Below, piece by piece: positions 52,124 through 60,226 of a DNA stretch of 64,000 nt. Origin of the DNA: Pseudovibrio brasiliensis (lineage in GTDB: Bacteria > Pseudomonadota > Alphaproteobacteria > Rhizobiales > Stappiaceae); assembly GCF_018282095.1 (NCBI RefSeq), contig NZ_CP074126.1:3018341-3082340 (forward strand), written 5' to 3'. The notes below the pieces were generated by a model. It was not told where the DNA came from and made no database searches. It saw only the letters and a program-made list of their open reading frames with translations. Every line of letters starts with the position of its first letter. The first letter of the stretch is position 1. The position numbers were made by a program, and so were the translations under genes.

Positions 52124-52609
52124 ATGAAAGCAAAAGACGGTGTCATTGAACGTTTGAACAAAGCCCTTTCCATGGAGCTCGGGGCTGTCAATCAATACTG
52201 GGTGCATTTCCGGCTTCTTGAAGATTGGGGCTATACAAAGCTTGGCAAGAAAGAGCGCGCTGAGTCGATTGAAGAAATGCATCATGCCGATCGTTTGGTT
52301 GAGCGCATCGTGTTTCTGGAAGGCCATCCAAACCTACAGACCATTGCTCCGCTGCGTATCGGTACATCTGTGAAAGAAGTGCTGGAGGCTGATCTGGCTG
52401 GAGAGCGTGAGGCGATTGAGTATTACAGCGAATCCCGTGTGTTCTGTGAGCAGCAAGGGGACTTCGTGACTATGGCACTTTTTGACAGTTTGCTGGCTGA
52501 TGAAGAAGGACACTGCGATTTTCTTGAGACTCAGTTGGAGCTTCTTGAGCAAATAGGCGAAGAAAAATATGGATTGCTCAATGCGGGCAGTGCGGATGAG
52601 GCCGAGTGA
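52124..52609 (+). CDS. bfr: Bacterioferritin 2 (haem-binding type)
   Basis: Second 161-residue bacterioferritin. The ferroxidase residues Glu18, Glu51, His54, Glu94, Glu127 and His130, the Tyr25 residue and the haem ligand Met52 are all kept. Thus it is not the split heme-only/ferroxidase-only arrangement seen in some bacteria. It differs from the first copy mainly at surface positions (for example His53 for Glu53, Tyr100-Tyr101). The two may form mixed cages or respond to different signals; the spacer between them is unusually long. Confidence 0.97.
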   Translation: MKAKDGVIERLNKALSMELGAVNQYWVHFRLLEDWGYTKLGKKERAESIEEMHHADRLVERIVFLEGHPNLQTIAPLRIGTSVKEVLEADLAGEREAIEYYSESRVFCEQQGDFVTMALFDSLLADEEGHCDFLETQLELLEQIGEEKYGLLNAGSADEAE

Positions 52610-52782
52610 GATTTGCTGATTTATCGGCGAAGAATGCTTGATTTCCCAAGGGTTATGGCGTGTTGGATTGAGGTGGTTTGCGGTTGCATCGTAAGAAGCT
52701 TCTCAATCCAACGGCTTACTAGTTTTTTTGCTTAGGGGCGTGTTAGGAGATAACTCAGTTAGATTGGGAGCTGAGATATCTT

Positions 52783-54315
52783 ATGAAGGAAGTTCTAGCT
52801 GAATTAGAAAAAAGACGTGATGAAGCGCGGCTTGGTGGGGGACAGCGCCGAATTGATGCGCAGCATAAACGCGGAAAACTCACCGCACGAGAGCGCATTG
52901 AAATTCTGCTAGATGAAGGTTCCTTCGAAGAATTCGATATGTTCAAGCAGCACCGCTGTACCGAGTTTGGTATGGAGGAGACGCACTTCCCGGGTGATGG
53001 TGTTGTTGCTGGTTGGGGTACGGTCAATGGCCGTACGGTTTACCTCTTCTCAAAAGACTTCACCGTGTTTGGTGGTTCGCTTTCCGAGACCCACGCAGAG
53101 AAAATCATGAAGATCCAGGATATGGCGCTGCAGAACCGCGCGCCGATCATTGGTATTTTCGATGCAGGTGGAGCTCGTATTCAGGAAGGTGTTGCGGCAC
53201 TTGGTGGATACGGCGAAGTGTTCTGGCGCAATATTCAGGCGTCTGGTGTTATTCCGCAGATCTCCGTGATCATGGGCCCATGTGCTGGTGGTGATGTGTA
53301 TTCCCCAGCGATGACTGACTTCATCTTCATGGTGCGCGATACATCCTACATGTTCGTGACCGGTCCGGATGTTGTGAAAACCGTGACCAATGAGACTGTG
53401 ACGGCTGAAGAGCTGGGCGGTGCGAGCATTCACACCACCAAGTCCTCCATTGCGGATGGTGCATTTGATAATGACGTGGAAGCGCTGCTGCAGATCCGCC
53501 GTCTGGTGGATTACCTGCCGATGAACAATCAGGCGCCATTGCCTGAGCTTTCCGTTTATGATGATCCGTCCCGTCTGGATGAGAGCCTCAACACGCTGGT
53601 GCCGGATAATCCGAACAAGCCGTATGACATGCGGGAGCTGATCCTGAAGACTGTTGATGAACAGGACTTCTTCGAAATTCAGGAGAGCTTTGCCGGAAAC
53701 ATCATCACGGGCTTTGGCCGTGTTGAAGGGCGTACCGTTGGTATCGTTGCAAACCAGCCAATGGTTCTTGCGGGCGTTCTGGACAGTGATGCGAGCCGTA
53801 AGGCTGCGCGTTTTGTGCGCTTCTGTGACTGCTTCAACATTCCGCTTGTTACATTTGTGGATGTTCCGGGCTTCCTGCCGGGTACAGCGCAAGAATATGG
53901 CGGGTTGATCAAGCACGGCGCAAAACTGCTGTTTGCTTATGGTGAGGCAACTGTTCCGAAGATCACTGTGATCACGCGTAAGGCTTACGGTGGTGCTTAT
54001 GACGTGATGAGCTCCAAGCACATCCGCGGTGATGTGAACTACGCTTGGCCATCTGCTGAGATCGCTGTGATGGGCGCGAAGGGTGCGGTTGAGATCCTGT
54101 ATCGCAATGAGCTGGGTGATCCTGAAAAGATTGCTGAGCGGACAAAGGATTATGAAGACCGGTTCGCGAACCCGTTTGTAGCGGCAGAGCGTGGGTACAT
54201 TGATGAGGTGATCATGCCTCAGTCCACACGGATGCGGATTTCTCGTGCACTGGCAATGCTGCGGACCAAGAACCAGCAGATGCCATGGCGTAAGCACGAC
54301 AATATTCCGCTCTAA
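52783..54315 (+). CDS. pccB: Propionyl-CoA carboxylase carboxyltransferase (beta) subunit
   Basis: Transfers CO2 from carboxybiotin to propionyl-CoA, giving methylmalonyl-CoA. The 510-residue protein has two crotonase-fold halves: the first with [20 protein letters not shown] and [13 protein letters not shown] (acyl-CoA oxyanion site), the second with [16 protein letters not shown] and [16 protein letters not shown]. Length and the [21 protein letters not shown]-terminus match PccB. It pairs with the alpha subunit gene at 57492. A closely related acyl-CoA substrate cannot be excluded. The plus-strand gene ends in a bidirectional terminator. Confidence 0.95.
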   Translation: MKEVLAELEKRRDEARLGGGQRRIDAQHKRGKLTARERIEILLDEGSFEEFDMFKQHRCTEFGMEETHFPGDGVVAGWGTVNGRTVYLFSKDFTVFGGSLSETHAEKIMKIQDMALQNRAPIIGIFDAGGARIQEGVAALGGYGEVFWRNIQASGVIPQISVIMGPCAGGDVYSPAMTDFIFMVRDTSYMFVTGPDVVKTVTNETVTAEELGGASIHTTKSSIADGAFDNDVEALLQIRRLVDYLPMNNQAPLPELSVYDDPSRLDESLNTLVPDNPNKPYDMRELILKTVDEQDFFEIQESFAGNIITGFGRVEGRTVGIVANQPMVLAGVLDSDASRKAARFVRFCDCFNIPLVTFVDVPGFLPGTAQEYGGLIKHGAKLLFAYGEATVPKITVITRKAYGGAYDVMSSKHIRGDVNYAWPSAEIAVMGAKGAVEILYRNELGDPEKIAERTKDYEDRFANPFVAAERGYIDEVIMPQSTRMRISRALAMLRTKNQQMPWRKHDNIPL

Positions 54316-54342
54316 GACAGAGCTTGTGATTTCTGAAAAATG

Positions 54343-54376
54343 AAAACCCCGGCCTTCGTGAGAAGGTCGGGGTTTT
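54343..54376. terminator. Bidirectional terminator between pccB and the small secreted gene
   Basis: AAAACCCCGGCCTTC, loop GTGA, GAAGGTCGGGGTTTT (one G-T pair). The A-run and T-run on either side let it terminate pccB (plus) and the minus-strand gene that ends at 54418. Confidence 0.93.
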
Positions 54377-54395
54377 GTTGATAGGGGAGAGGGGA

Positions 54396-54414
54396 CTAAC
54401 TTGAGGCGAGTTAG
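54396..54414 (-). promoter_or_regulatory. 3' hairpin of small secreted gene A
   Basis: CTAACT...AGTTAG, 3 bases after the stop codon (minus strand). The equivalent hairpin follows copies B (54811-54833, TTCTAAC/GTTAGAA) and C (55220-55242, CTCTAAC/GTCAGAG, one mismatch). The pairing is kept although the sequence drifts. Confidence 0.65.
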
Positions 54415-54417
54415 ATC

Positions 54418-54717
54418 TTAGTTTTCGTCGTTTTCAACCACACAGGTGTAACCGATGAGGGAATGGTTGGAATCTTTGGTTACAACGTAGGCGCGCTGTG
54501 TTTCTTCGTGTGGGCCACAGAAGGAGCCATTTGCAACATAGCGATCGTAAAGACCTGGACCAGTTGCCAGAACGACTGCGCCTTTATCCTGAACCAGAGC
54601 CTTCACCTGGGAACCTGTGAGGTCTGTTGTGCTTGTGAGGGGAACATTCATTGCCTGAGCAACGGAAGCAGCGGAAACGAGGCCGAGTACGGAAAGGGTT
54701 AGTGCGATCTTTTTCAT
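54418..54717 (-). CDS. Small secreted two-cysteine protein A
   Basis: Unknown function. The 99-residue precursor has a signal peptide (MKKIALTLSVLGLVSAAS, cleavage after AQA at about residue 22). The mature 77 residues carry the family core VVLATGPGLYDRYVA and VVTKDSNHSLIGYTCVVE, with two cysteines (67 and 92). Gly35 and Ser86 stand where the paralogue at 56422-56724 has cysteines, with no gaps in the alignment. It is three residues longer than copies B and C after the signal peptide. An unknown periplasmic or extracellular role is inferred from the signal peptide. It is the last gene of the triplicated block and ends at a shared bidirectional terminator. Confidence 0.88.
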   Translation of the reverse strand: MKKIALTLSVLGLVSAASVAQAMNVPLTSTTDLTGSQVKALVQDKGAVVLATGPGLYDRYVANGSFCGPHEETQRAYVVTKDSNHSLIGYTCVVENDEN

Positions 54718-54759
54718 TGTATTAGCTTTCGGTTTTTAATTCTTATGGGAACTTGGGGA

Positions 54760-54787
54760 GGGAAAGGCCGGAGGCACAGCCTTTCCC
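54760..54787 (-). promoter_or_regulatory. 5' hairpin of small secreted gene A
   Basis: GGGAAAGGC (54760-54768) pairs with GCCTTTCCC (54779-54787). It ends 43 bases upstream of the start codon. Copies B and C have equivalents at the same distance with different stem bases. Confidence 0.7.
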
Positions 54788-54835
54788 TGGGGCTTTGTGA
54801 TGGGGCGTGCTTCTAACTTGGGGCGCGTTAGAAAA

Positions 54836-55126
54836 TCAGCTGTTCTTGTTGTCGACCACGCAGGTGTAACCAATGAGGGAATGGTTGGAGTCTTTGGTTA
54901 CGACGTAAGCGCGCTCTGTTTCTTCGTGAGTTGCGCAATAGGATGCGTTTGCGACAAAGCGATCATAGAGACCAGGGCCAGTTGACAGCACGATTGCGCC
55001 TTTGTCCTGAACGAGTGCTTTTGCTTCAGAAGCAGTCAGGTCACCGGTGTTAACCAGAGCTGCCTGAGCGATGGAAGCAGCGGAAACGAGGCCGAGTACG
55101 GAAAGGGTCAGAGCGATCTTTTTCAT
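54836..55126 (-). CDS. Small secreted two-cysteine protein B
   Basis: Second unit of the triplication, a 96-residue precursor with the same signal peptide (cleavage after AQA) and the core IVLSTGPGLYDRFVA, then KDSNHSLIGYTC. Cysteines at 64 and 89; the missing cysteine positions are Ala32 and Ser83. It differs from copy C at about a dozen residues, including ASEAKAL for ASQAKSL, a Ser/Ala change before TGP and a different acidic/basic C-terminus (VVDNKNS). The ATG is preceded by an AAAGTAAT sequence with no strong ribosome-binding site. Function unknown. Confidence 0.88.
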   Translation of the reverse strand: MKKIALTLSVLGLVSAASIAQAALVNTGDLTASEAKALVQDKGAIVLSTGPGLYDRFVANASYCATHEETERAYVVTKDSNHSLIGYTCVVDNKNS

Positions 55127-55168
55127 TGGGATTACTTTCTATTTTTACAATATGAGTTGTTTTTGAGA

Positions 55169-55198
55169 GGGAAAGACTGGGGAGAAACAGTCTTTCCC
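55169..55198 (-). promoter_or_regulatory. 5' hairpin of small secreted gene B
   Basis: GGGAAAGACTG (55169-55179) and CAGTCTTTCCC (55188-55198), a perfect 11-bp stem with an 8-nt loop, ending 43 bases upstream of the start codon (minus strand). Confidence 0.75.
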
Positions 55199-55244
55199 TA
55201 GGGGCTGATGGGGGAAGCTCTCTAACTTGAGGCGTGTCAGAGGC

Positions 55245-55535
55245 TTAGTTGTCTCTGTTTTCAACTACGCATGTGTAGCCAATGAGGGAGCTGTTGGAGT
55301 CTTTGGTTACGACGTAAGCGCGCTGTGTTTCTTCGTGGGAGGCACAGTAAGAAGCATTTGCGACGTAGCGATCGTAGAGGCCTGGACCAGTTGCGAGGAC
55401 GATTGCGCCTTTGTCCTGTACGAGCGACTTAGCCTGGGAGGCGGTCAGGTCACCGGTGTTCACTAGAGCAGCCTGAGCGATGGAAGCAGCAGAAACGAGG
55501 CCGAGTACGGAAAGGGTCAGAGCGATCTTTTTCAT
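55245..55535 (-). CDS. Small secreted two-cysteine protein C
   Basis: Third unit and promoter-proximal copy, 96-residue precursor. Signal peptide as in copies A and B. Core IVLATGPGLYDRYVA, then VVTKDSNSSLIGYTCVVENRDN, with Cys64 and Cys89; Ala32 and Ser83 replace the other two family cysteines. Upstream lies 550 bp of A/T-rich DNA, which probably holds the promoter for all three copies or for this one. Function unknown. Confidence 0.88.
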   Translation of the reverse strand: MKKIALTLSVLGLVSAASIAQAALVNTGDLTASQAKSLVQDKGAIVLATGPGLYDRYVANASYCASHEETQRAYVVTKDSNSSLIGYTCVVENRDN

Positions 55536-55578
55536 TTGTTTTACTTTCGAATTTATACAGTTTTGGTCATTGTTCAGA

Positions 55579-55606
55579 GGGAGAGACTGGGAGGAGCAGT
55601 CTTTCC
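55579..55606 (-). promoter_or_regulatory. 5' hairpin of small secreted gene C
   Basis: GGGAGAGACTG (55579-55589) pairs with CAGTCTTTCC (55597-55606) with one G-T pair, ending 44 bases upstream of the start codon. The conserved location and covarying stem support a real RNA element. Confidence 0.7.
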
Positions 55607-55608
55607 GA

Positions 55609-56086
55609 TGGGATTTTGCCGATCTTCATTATTATTTCGGCGCGTCTTTTGAATTTAGACTGATGGAAGGCAGTTTTTTGCCCTCTTACATCTTTTTGTC
55701 TTTAGTTATTGTTCTCTTTATCAAGCTATCTTTTGAGTTGTTACTCTAAATCGTTTGCTTGTTGTGTGTTGTTGTTCGTTGGTGATTGTATGTTTACTGG
55801 ATTTTTTTGAGTAAGATGTGTTCTGAAACACAAAATTATCTTTTCGCAACTTTGAATTTTGGTCGGTAACGAATTCGTGTCTTCGTGTTCTTGGGGAATA
55901 CTTGTCTGTCTGTGATGAAGCTCACACTTTTGCTTGTCAGTGGTGCAAAAAAGATGCTGCAACCAATTGTTGGTGACGCGAGCGGTGCTTCTGGCAGGAT
56001 TGGGGATGTGGATTATGGATTCGACAGCATAAGAAGAGGGGCGGGAAAGCCGCCTCTTTTTCCAATGTGTGGATGTTTTGCCGTTC
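55609..56086. other. A/T-rich spacer upstream of the triplicated genes
   Basis: No gene seen in about 480 bp; the open frames here lack any recognisable protein. It is markedly richer in A/T than the surrounding genes. A hairpin AAGAGG-GGCGG/CCGCCTCTT with TTT (about 56034-56062) lies at its right edge. The hairpin could end transcription of the minus-strand gene that stops at 56087. Confidence 0.4.
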
Positions 56087-56407
56087 TTAATCGAAGATGT
56101 CGGAGCCGAAGGGGCCTTCACCGCTGTTGTAGCCGGGTTCACATGAATAGCCGATGAAACAGCGTTTTTGGTCCTTCGTGGGGACCCACCGGCTCATTAA
56201 ACGCTCATAGGGTTGGCAGAACTGCAAGCCTGCTACAAACCGATCGTAAGTTCGGGCACCAGTACTCAATACGATGCCGCCAGCACGCTGAACAACTGAA
56301 CGTGCTTCCAGGCATGACATTTGGCGAGTGTCAGGGCGGGCAAATGCAGAGGTGGAAGCTATGAGGGCCAGAGTGCTCGTTAATACGAGTAGGGTCGATG
56401 TTCTCAT
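56087..56407 (-). CDS. Small secreted four-cysteine protein D
   Basis: A 106-residue precursor with signal peptide (MRTSTLLVLTSTLALIAS, cleavage near AFA at 21-23) and mature RPDTRQMSCLEARSVVQ. The family core is GGIVLSTGARTYDRFVA, WVPTKDQKRCFIGYSC. Cysteines at 32, 64, 83 and 89. The last 15 residues (GYNSGEGPFGSDIFD) are a Gly/Asp-rich tail not seen in the other copies. The start is ATG with GGAGG seven bases upstream; a longer frame to 56497 is rejected because it lacks that site. Unknown function; related sequences occur widely in Hyphomicrobiales in my recollection. Confidence 0.9.
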   Translation of the reverse strand: MRTSTLLVLTSTLALIASTSAFARPDTRQMSCLEARSVVQRAGGIVLSTGARTYDRFVAGLQFCQPYERLMSRWVPTKDQKRCFIGYSCEPGYNSGEGPFGSDIFD

Positions 56408-56421
56408 AGCTTCCTCCTTCT

Positions 56422-56724
56422 TTACTGGTTCTGCCGTGTGCGTGGTGAGCAGCGATAGCCGATCTGGCAGGCGTTGCTGTCTTTTGTCGGAGCCCACTCC
56501 CGGCGCAGGACTTCATTATGAAGGCAGTATCTGATGTCACTGACAAAGCGTTCGTAGGTGCGTGGCCCTGTGGTCAGGACAACACCACCTCGGCTGTTGA
56601 CCAGCTGTTTGGCTTGTTCACATGTCAGGTTGCGTGCATCTGGTCTTGCCTGCGCGTTGGCTGAGCCTACCCACATCAGGGTTATGAGGCTACCGGCAAT
56701 AATAGTGGCGGAGGCATTTCGCAT
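56422..56724 (-). CDS. Small secreted four-cysteine protein E
   Basis: A 100-residue precursor, 14 bp upstream of protein D (minus strand), so probably one operon. Signal peptide cleaved near ANAQA (21-26). Core GGVVLTTGPRTYERFVS and WAPTKDSNACQIGYRC, with Cys35, Cys67, Cys86 and Cys92. The same length and spacing as protein A (no gaps) make the family relationship clear. Function unknown. Confidence 0.9.
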   Translation of the reverse strand: MRNASATIIAGSLITLMWVGSANAQARPDARNLTCEQAKQLVNSRGGVVLTTGPRTYERFVSDIRYCLHNEVLRREWAPTKDSNACQIGYRCSPRTRQNQ

Positions 56725-56862
56725 GGGGTCTTTTGCCTTACAAAGCAGATAAAGAGAGGCTGATAATCAAGCCGCGTTCCATCCGTTTTGCAGGCAAAAG
56801 CCCAAAACTGCGAGTATCAAGGTGAGCCGTGGTTAGCTGGCTCTAAAGAAGAAATGACTGAT
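56725..56862 (-). other. Spacer between folB and the small secreted genes
   Basis: 138 bp without a gene. A ribosome-binding region for protein E lies at the left edge. Nothing else recognised. Confidence 0.3.
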
Positions 56863-57243
56863 TTAACTGTTTGCGGTAGGGCGGGCACGGGTAACTTCCA
56901 CCCCAAAGCCACCGGTATGAACGGGCACCGGAGCAGATGGTTTGTTCACTTTGACGGTGATTTTGGAGATTCGCGCATCCATAGCGAACACTGCATCGCA
57001 AATGGCTCCTGCAAGGCGTTCCAGCAGGTTAAAGCGGGAGTTGGTCACAACATCCTCTACTGTTTTGGCCAGTGTGCCGTAGCAAATGGTGTCTTCATAA
57101 TCGTCTGAAACAGTTGCTTTTTCAAAATCTGCCCAACAGGTGAGGTCAATGATAAAGCGTTGGCCCAACTTGGCTTCTTCATCATGCAGGCCGTGGAATG
57201 CAAAGAATGACAGGCCTTCCAGAAATATCTTGTTTTCATTCAT
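56863..57243 (-). CDS. folB: Dihydroneopterin aldolase
   Basis: Catalyses the retro-aldol step of folate biosynthesis (7,8-dihydroneopterin to 6-hydroxymethyl-dihydropterin and glycolaldehyde). The 126-residue protein matches the family: FAFHGLHDEEAKLGQRF near the start, the substrate-binding Glu in the LLERLAGAICDAVF segment, and the conserved Lys of KVNKPSAP. Its 3' neighbours are not folate genes. Divergent from pccA, so transcription goes away from the carboxylase. Confidence 0.93.
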   Translation of the reverse strand: MNENKIFLEGLSFFAFHGLHDEEAKLGQRFIIDLTCWADFEKATVSDDYEDTICYGTLAKTVEDVVTNSRFNLLERLAGAICDAVFAMDARISKITVKVNKPSAPVPVHTGGFGVEVTRARPTANS

Positions 57244-57491
57244 TGTTTGGCTCCTGAGGGGATCTTCACTGTTGGGGATCTGTGTTGCCAGAGCTGGCGC
57301 AGAAACACAACGTCTTTCCTCGGAAAATGCGCTGCATATAGATGAAAGAGCAGCTCAAATTGCGTTTTGGCAGCGTCTGTTGCCCCTACGAAAGTGCGAT
57401 GGTTCTTCGCCCTATTGTGAGGTTGCGGAAGTGTGTAGAGATGCCTACAACCCTGCACTGTAAATAAAGAAGGTGTGTATGTGGGATGGGC
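57244..57491. promoter_or_regulatory. Divergent folB/pccA promoter region
   Basis: 248 bp between divergent genes, so it must hold promoters for both. A weak GGGATGGG precedes the pccA start. No operator recognised. Confidence 0.35.
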
Positions 57492-59504
57492 ATGTTTTCA
57501 AAGATTCTGATCGCAAACCGTGGGGAAATCGCTTGCCGTGTTATCAAAACGGCGAGATCGATGGGGATCAAAACGGTTGCTGTTTACTCTGATGCGGACC
57601 GGGATGCGCTTCATGTGGAGATGGCTGATGAGGCCGTTCACATTGGTGAGCCGGCAGCAGCGAAATCATACCTTGTGATCGACAAGATTATTGATGCATG
57701 TAAACAGACCGGTGCTGAAGCTGTTCATCCGGGCTATGGCTTCCTTTCCGAGCGCGCAGAGTTTTGCGAGCGCTTGAAGCAGGAAGGTATTGTCTTTATC
57801 GGGCCGAATCCAAAAGCAATCGAGGTGATGGGAGATAAGATCACCTCCAAACGCTTTGCCGCTGATGCTAATGTTTCTACCGTACCAGGCTACATGGGCC
57901 TGATTGAAACTCCGGAAGATGCCAAGCGCATTGCCTCTGAAATCGGTTATCCGGTGATGATCAAGGCCTCCGCCGGTGGTGGCGGTAAAGGCATGCGTAT
58001 CGCCTGGAATGACGAAGAAGCCATGGACGGCTTTGATCGCGCCAAGTCAGAAGCTGTCAGCTCCTTCGGTGATGACCGCATCTTTATTGAAAAATTCATC
58101 GAGAACCCGCGCCACATTGAAATTCAGGTGATGGGCGATAAGCATGGCAATGCGGTCTATCTGGGCGAGCGTGAATGTTCTATTCAACGCCGCAACCAGA
58201 AGGTCATCGAAGAAGCGCCATCTCCATTGCTGGATGAGGAAACTCGTCGCAAGATGGGTGAGCAGGCCGTTGCTCTGGCCAAGGCTGTAGACTACGACAG
58301 TGCTGGTACTGTTGAGTTTGTGGCTGGGCAGGACAAGAGCTTCTACTTCCTTGAAATGAACACCCGCCTGCAGGTGGAGCATCCGGTGACTGAACTGGTC
58401 ACCGGTGTTGACCTTGTTGAGCAGATGATCCGTGTTGCCGCTGGAGAAGAACTCTCCATGAAGCAGGATGATGTAAAGCTGAATGGTTGGTCAGTTGAAA
58501 GCCGCATCTATGCGGAAGATCCTTACCGCAACTTCCTGCCGTCTATTGGTCGCCTGACACGTTATCGTCCACCTGTTGAAGGTGAGCATGACGGATACGT
58601 GGTTCGTAATGACACCGGTGTTGTTGAAGGCTCCGAGATCTCCATGTTCTACGATCCTATGATCGCGAAACTGGTGACTTATGCGCCGACCCGTGCTGAA
58701 GCCATTGAGGGTATGAGCACTGCACTTGATGAGTTCCAGGTGGATGGCATTCAGCACAACGTGCCGTTCCTTGCATCCTTAATGAAGCATCCGCGCTGGC
58801 GCTCTGGGCAGCTGGCCACGAGCTTTATTGCTGATGAATATCCGGATGGCTTTGAGCCAGCGACACCGGATGCGGAAGCCCGCAGTGTGTTGGCGTCTGT
58901 AGCGCTTTCCATGCACCTGATTGAGCGTGAGCGTCTGGATCATCTGCCGGGCCGTCTGCGTCCGCATCATGGCGGTGTGCGTCGTGAGTGGGGTGTGCTG
59001 ATCAATGGTGAGAAGCTGGATGCTGAGCTGATTGAAGGCATGGCTGTTACGCCGCTTGATATCGATGTTTGTGTCGAAGGCAGTCCACGTGCCCGTGTTG
59101 CTTCTTCCTGGGGTCCAGGTGACATGCTCTGGAAAGGGCAGGTTGGTGAGCGTAATGTGAGTGTTCAGGTGCGCCCGGTTGAAAACGGCTATCAGCTGGA
59201 CTGGCAGGGCTATTCTGTTGTTGCCAAGGTGATGACACCACGCAATGCTGAACTCGCTGCTCTGATGCCTGAGAAGGTTGCTCCGGACACATCTAACCTA
59301 CTCCTTTGCCCAATGCCGGGTCTTGTTGTCTCGCTTCACGTGGAAGAAGGACAGGAAGTCAAAGCTGGTGAGCAGCTTGCCATTGTTGAAGCCATGAAAA
59401 TGGAAAATGTGCTTCGGGCAGAACGCGATTGTGTGGTAAGCGCTATCAAGGCTGCTCCGGGCGACAGTCTGGCAGTAGATGCCGTTATCATGGAATTTGA
59501 ATAA
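57492..59504 (+). CDS. pccA: Propionyl-CoA carboxylase biotin-carboxylase/carrier (alpha) subunit
   Basis: ATP-dependent carboxylation of biotin, then transfer with PccB. The 670-residue protein has a biotin carboxylase domain (1-450) with the Gly-rich loop ASAGGGGKGMRIAW (about 155-170), the ATP-grasp motif EMNTRLQVEHPVTE, a central BT-type domain (about 480-590), and a C-terminal biotinyl domain with EAMKMEN, where the biotinylated Lys is residue 636. I start at ATG 57492 (MFSKILIANRGEIACRV), with an alternative ATG at 57486. The domain content matches PccA more than AccC or pyruvate carboxylase. It is separated from pccB by 3.2 kb containing minus-strand genes. Confidence 0.94.
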   Translation: MFSKILIANRGEIACRVIKTARSMGIKTVAVYSDADRDALHVEMADEAVHIGEPAAAKSYLVIDKIIDACKQTGAEAVHPGYGFLSERAEFCERLKQEGIVFIGPNPKAIEVMGDKITSKRFAADANVSTVPGYMGLIETPEDAKRIASEIGYPVMIKASAGGGGKGMRIAWNDEEAMDGFDRAKSEAVSSFGDDRIFIEKFIENPRHIEIQVMGDKHGNAVYLGERECSIQRRNQKVIEEAPSPLLDEETRRKMGEQAVALAKAVDYDSAGTVEFVAGQDKSFYFLEMNTRLQVEHPVTELVTGVDLVEQMIRVAAGEELSMKQDDVKLNGWSVESRIYAEDPYRNFLPSIGRLTRYRPPVEGEHDGYVVRNDTGVVEGSEISMFYDPMIAKLVTYAPTRAEAIEGMSTALDEFQVDGIQHNVPFLASLMKHPRWRSGQLATSFIADEYPDGFEPATPDAEARSVLASVALSMHLIERERLDHLPGRLRPHHGGVRREWGVLINGEKLDAELIEGMAVTPLDIDVCVEGSPRARVASSWGPGDMLWKGQVGERNVSVQVRPVENGYQLDWQGYSVVAKVMTPRNAELAALMPEKVAPDTSNLLLCPMPGLVVSLHVEEGQEVKAGEQLAIVEAMKMENVLRAERDCVVSAIKAAPGDSLAVDAVIMEFE

Positions 59505-59545
59505 GGAGTTGGCGCGGAGCCAATTCCTATCTTGAGGATTTGGCT

Positions 59546-60202
59546 TTGCGCACTCTGCTTTTTGATCTGGATGGAACGCTGACAGACCCTTTTGTCGGCA
59601 TTGTAACGAGCGTTCAGTATGCGCTTGAAAAGCTTGGCCGCGATGTTCCTCCAGCTGAAGACCTCGCCTTTGTTATCGGGCCTCCTCTCACAGAAACCTA
59701 TCGCCAGCTTCTCGATACAGAAGATGAAGAACTGATCCTTGAAGGCATTCGCTTGTATCGGGAGCGTTTTACGACTGTCGGTCTTTACGAAAACGAGCGC
59801 TATGAGGGGATTATTGAACTCCTTCAGGCTGCCAAAGACCGTGGAGATCGGTTGTTCGTTTGCACGTCCAAGCCTTGGGTTTATGCTGAAAAAATCATTG
59901 CTCATTTTGAGATGGATGGCCTGTTTGAAAAGACCTATGGCTGCGAGTTGGATATGACGCGCGGCAACAAGGTGGATCTACTGGCATACTTGCTGGAGCA
60001 GGAAGGTCTGGATGCGTCTCATTGCATTATGATTGGAGATCGTAAGCACGACATTATCGCTGCCAAGGAAAACGGCGTGCGGTCGATCGGTGTGCTCTGG
60101 GGCTATGGTTCAGAAGAAGAGCTTGCAGACAGTGGTGCTGATACTGTTGTCTCCTCTCGTGAAGAGTTAGCCGGTCACCTTGCCGCCACCCTTGTTGCCT
60201 GA
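59546..60202 (+). CDS. HAD-family phosphatase
   Basis: A 218-residue subfamily IA hydrolase: motif I FDLDGTLTD with Asp7 and Asp9, motif II CTSKPWVYAEKI, motif III Lys in the RGNKVDLLA segment, motif IV IMIGDRKHDIIAA. The cap region (about 15-75) is helical, resembling phosphoglycolate phosphatase and 5'-nucleotidases; the substrate is not known. I chose the TTG at 59546 because GAGGA lies eight bases upstream; TTG 59540 is the alternative. Follows pccA by 41 bp. Confidence 0.88.
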   Translation: MRTLLFDLDGTLTDPFVGIVTSVQYALEKLGRDVPPAEDLAFVIGPPLTETYRQLLDTEDEELILEGIRLYRERFTTVGLYENERYEGIIELLQAAKDRGDRLFVCTSKPWVYAEKIIAHFEMDGLFEKTYGCELDMTRGNKVDLLAYLLEQEGLDASHCIMIGDRKHDIIAAKENGVRSIGVLWGYGSEEELADSGADTVVSSREELAGHLAATLVA

Positions 60203-60226
60203 TCTCTTTTGTAATGAGTTGAGTTG

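Larger units (their letters stand above)
54396..55608 (-). repeat. Tandem triplication, 409-bp period
   Basis: Three consecutive units each carry a 5' hairpin, a small secreted-protein gene and a 3' hairpin on the minus strand. The three start codons lie at 54717, 55126 and 55535, exactly 409 bp apart. Flanking blocks such as GGGAAAG-ACTG and CTAACTTGAGGCG recur in each unit. The copies have diverged at several codons, so this is a genuine repeat and unlikely to be an assembly artefact. Confidence 0.9.

Noticed and set aside
55741-56142. Minus-strand frame between small secreted genes C and D
   Set aside because: Overlaps the end of gene D, has a biased composition in A/T-rich DNA, and no signal peptide or family core, unlike its neighbours.
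57140-57463. Plus-strand frame between folB and pccA
   Set aside because: Mostly antisense to folB and without motifs or a ribosome-binding site.
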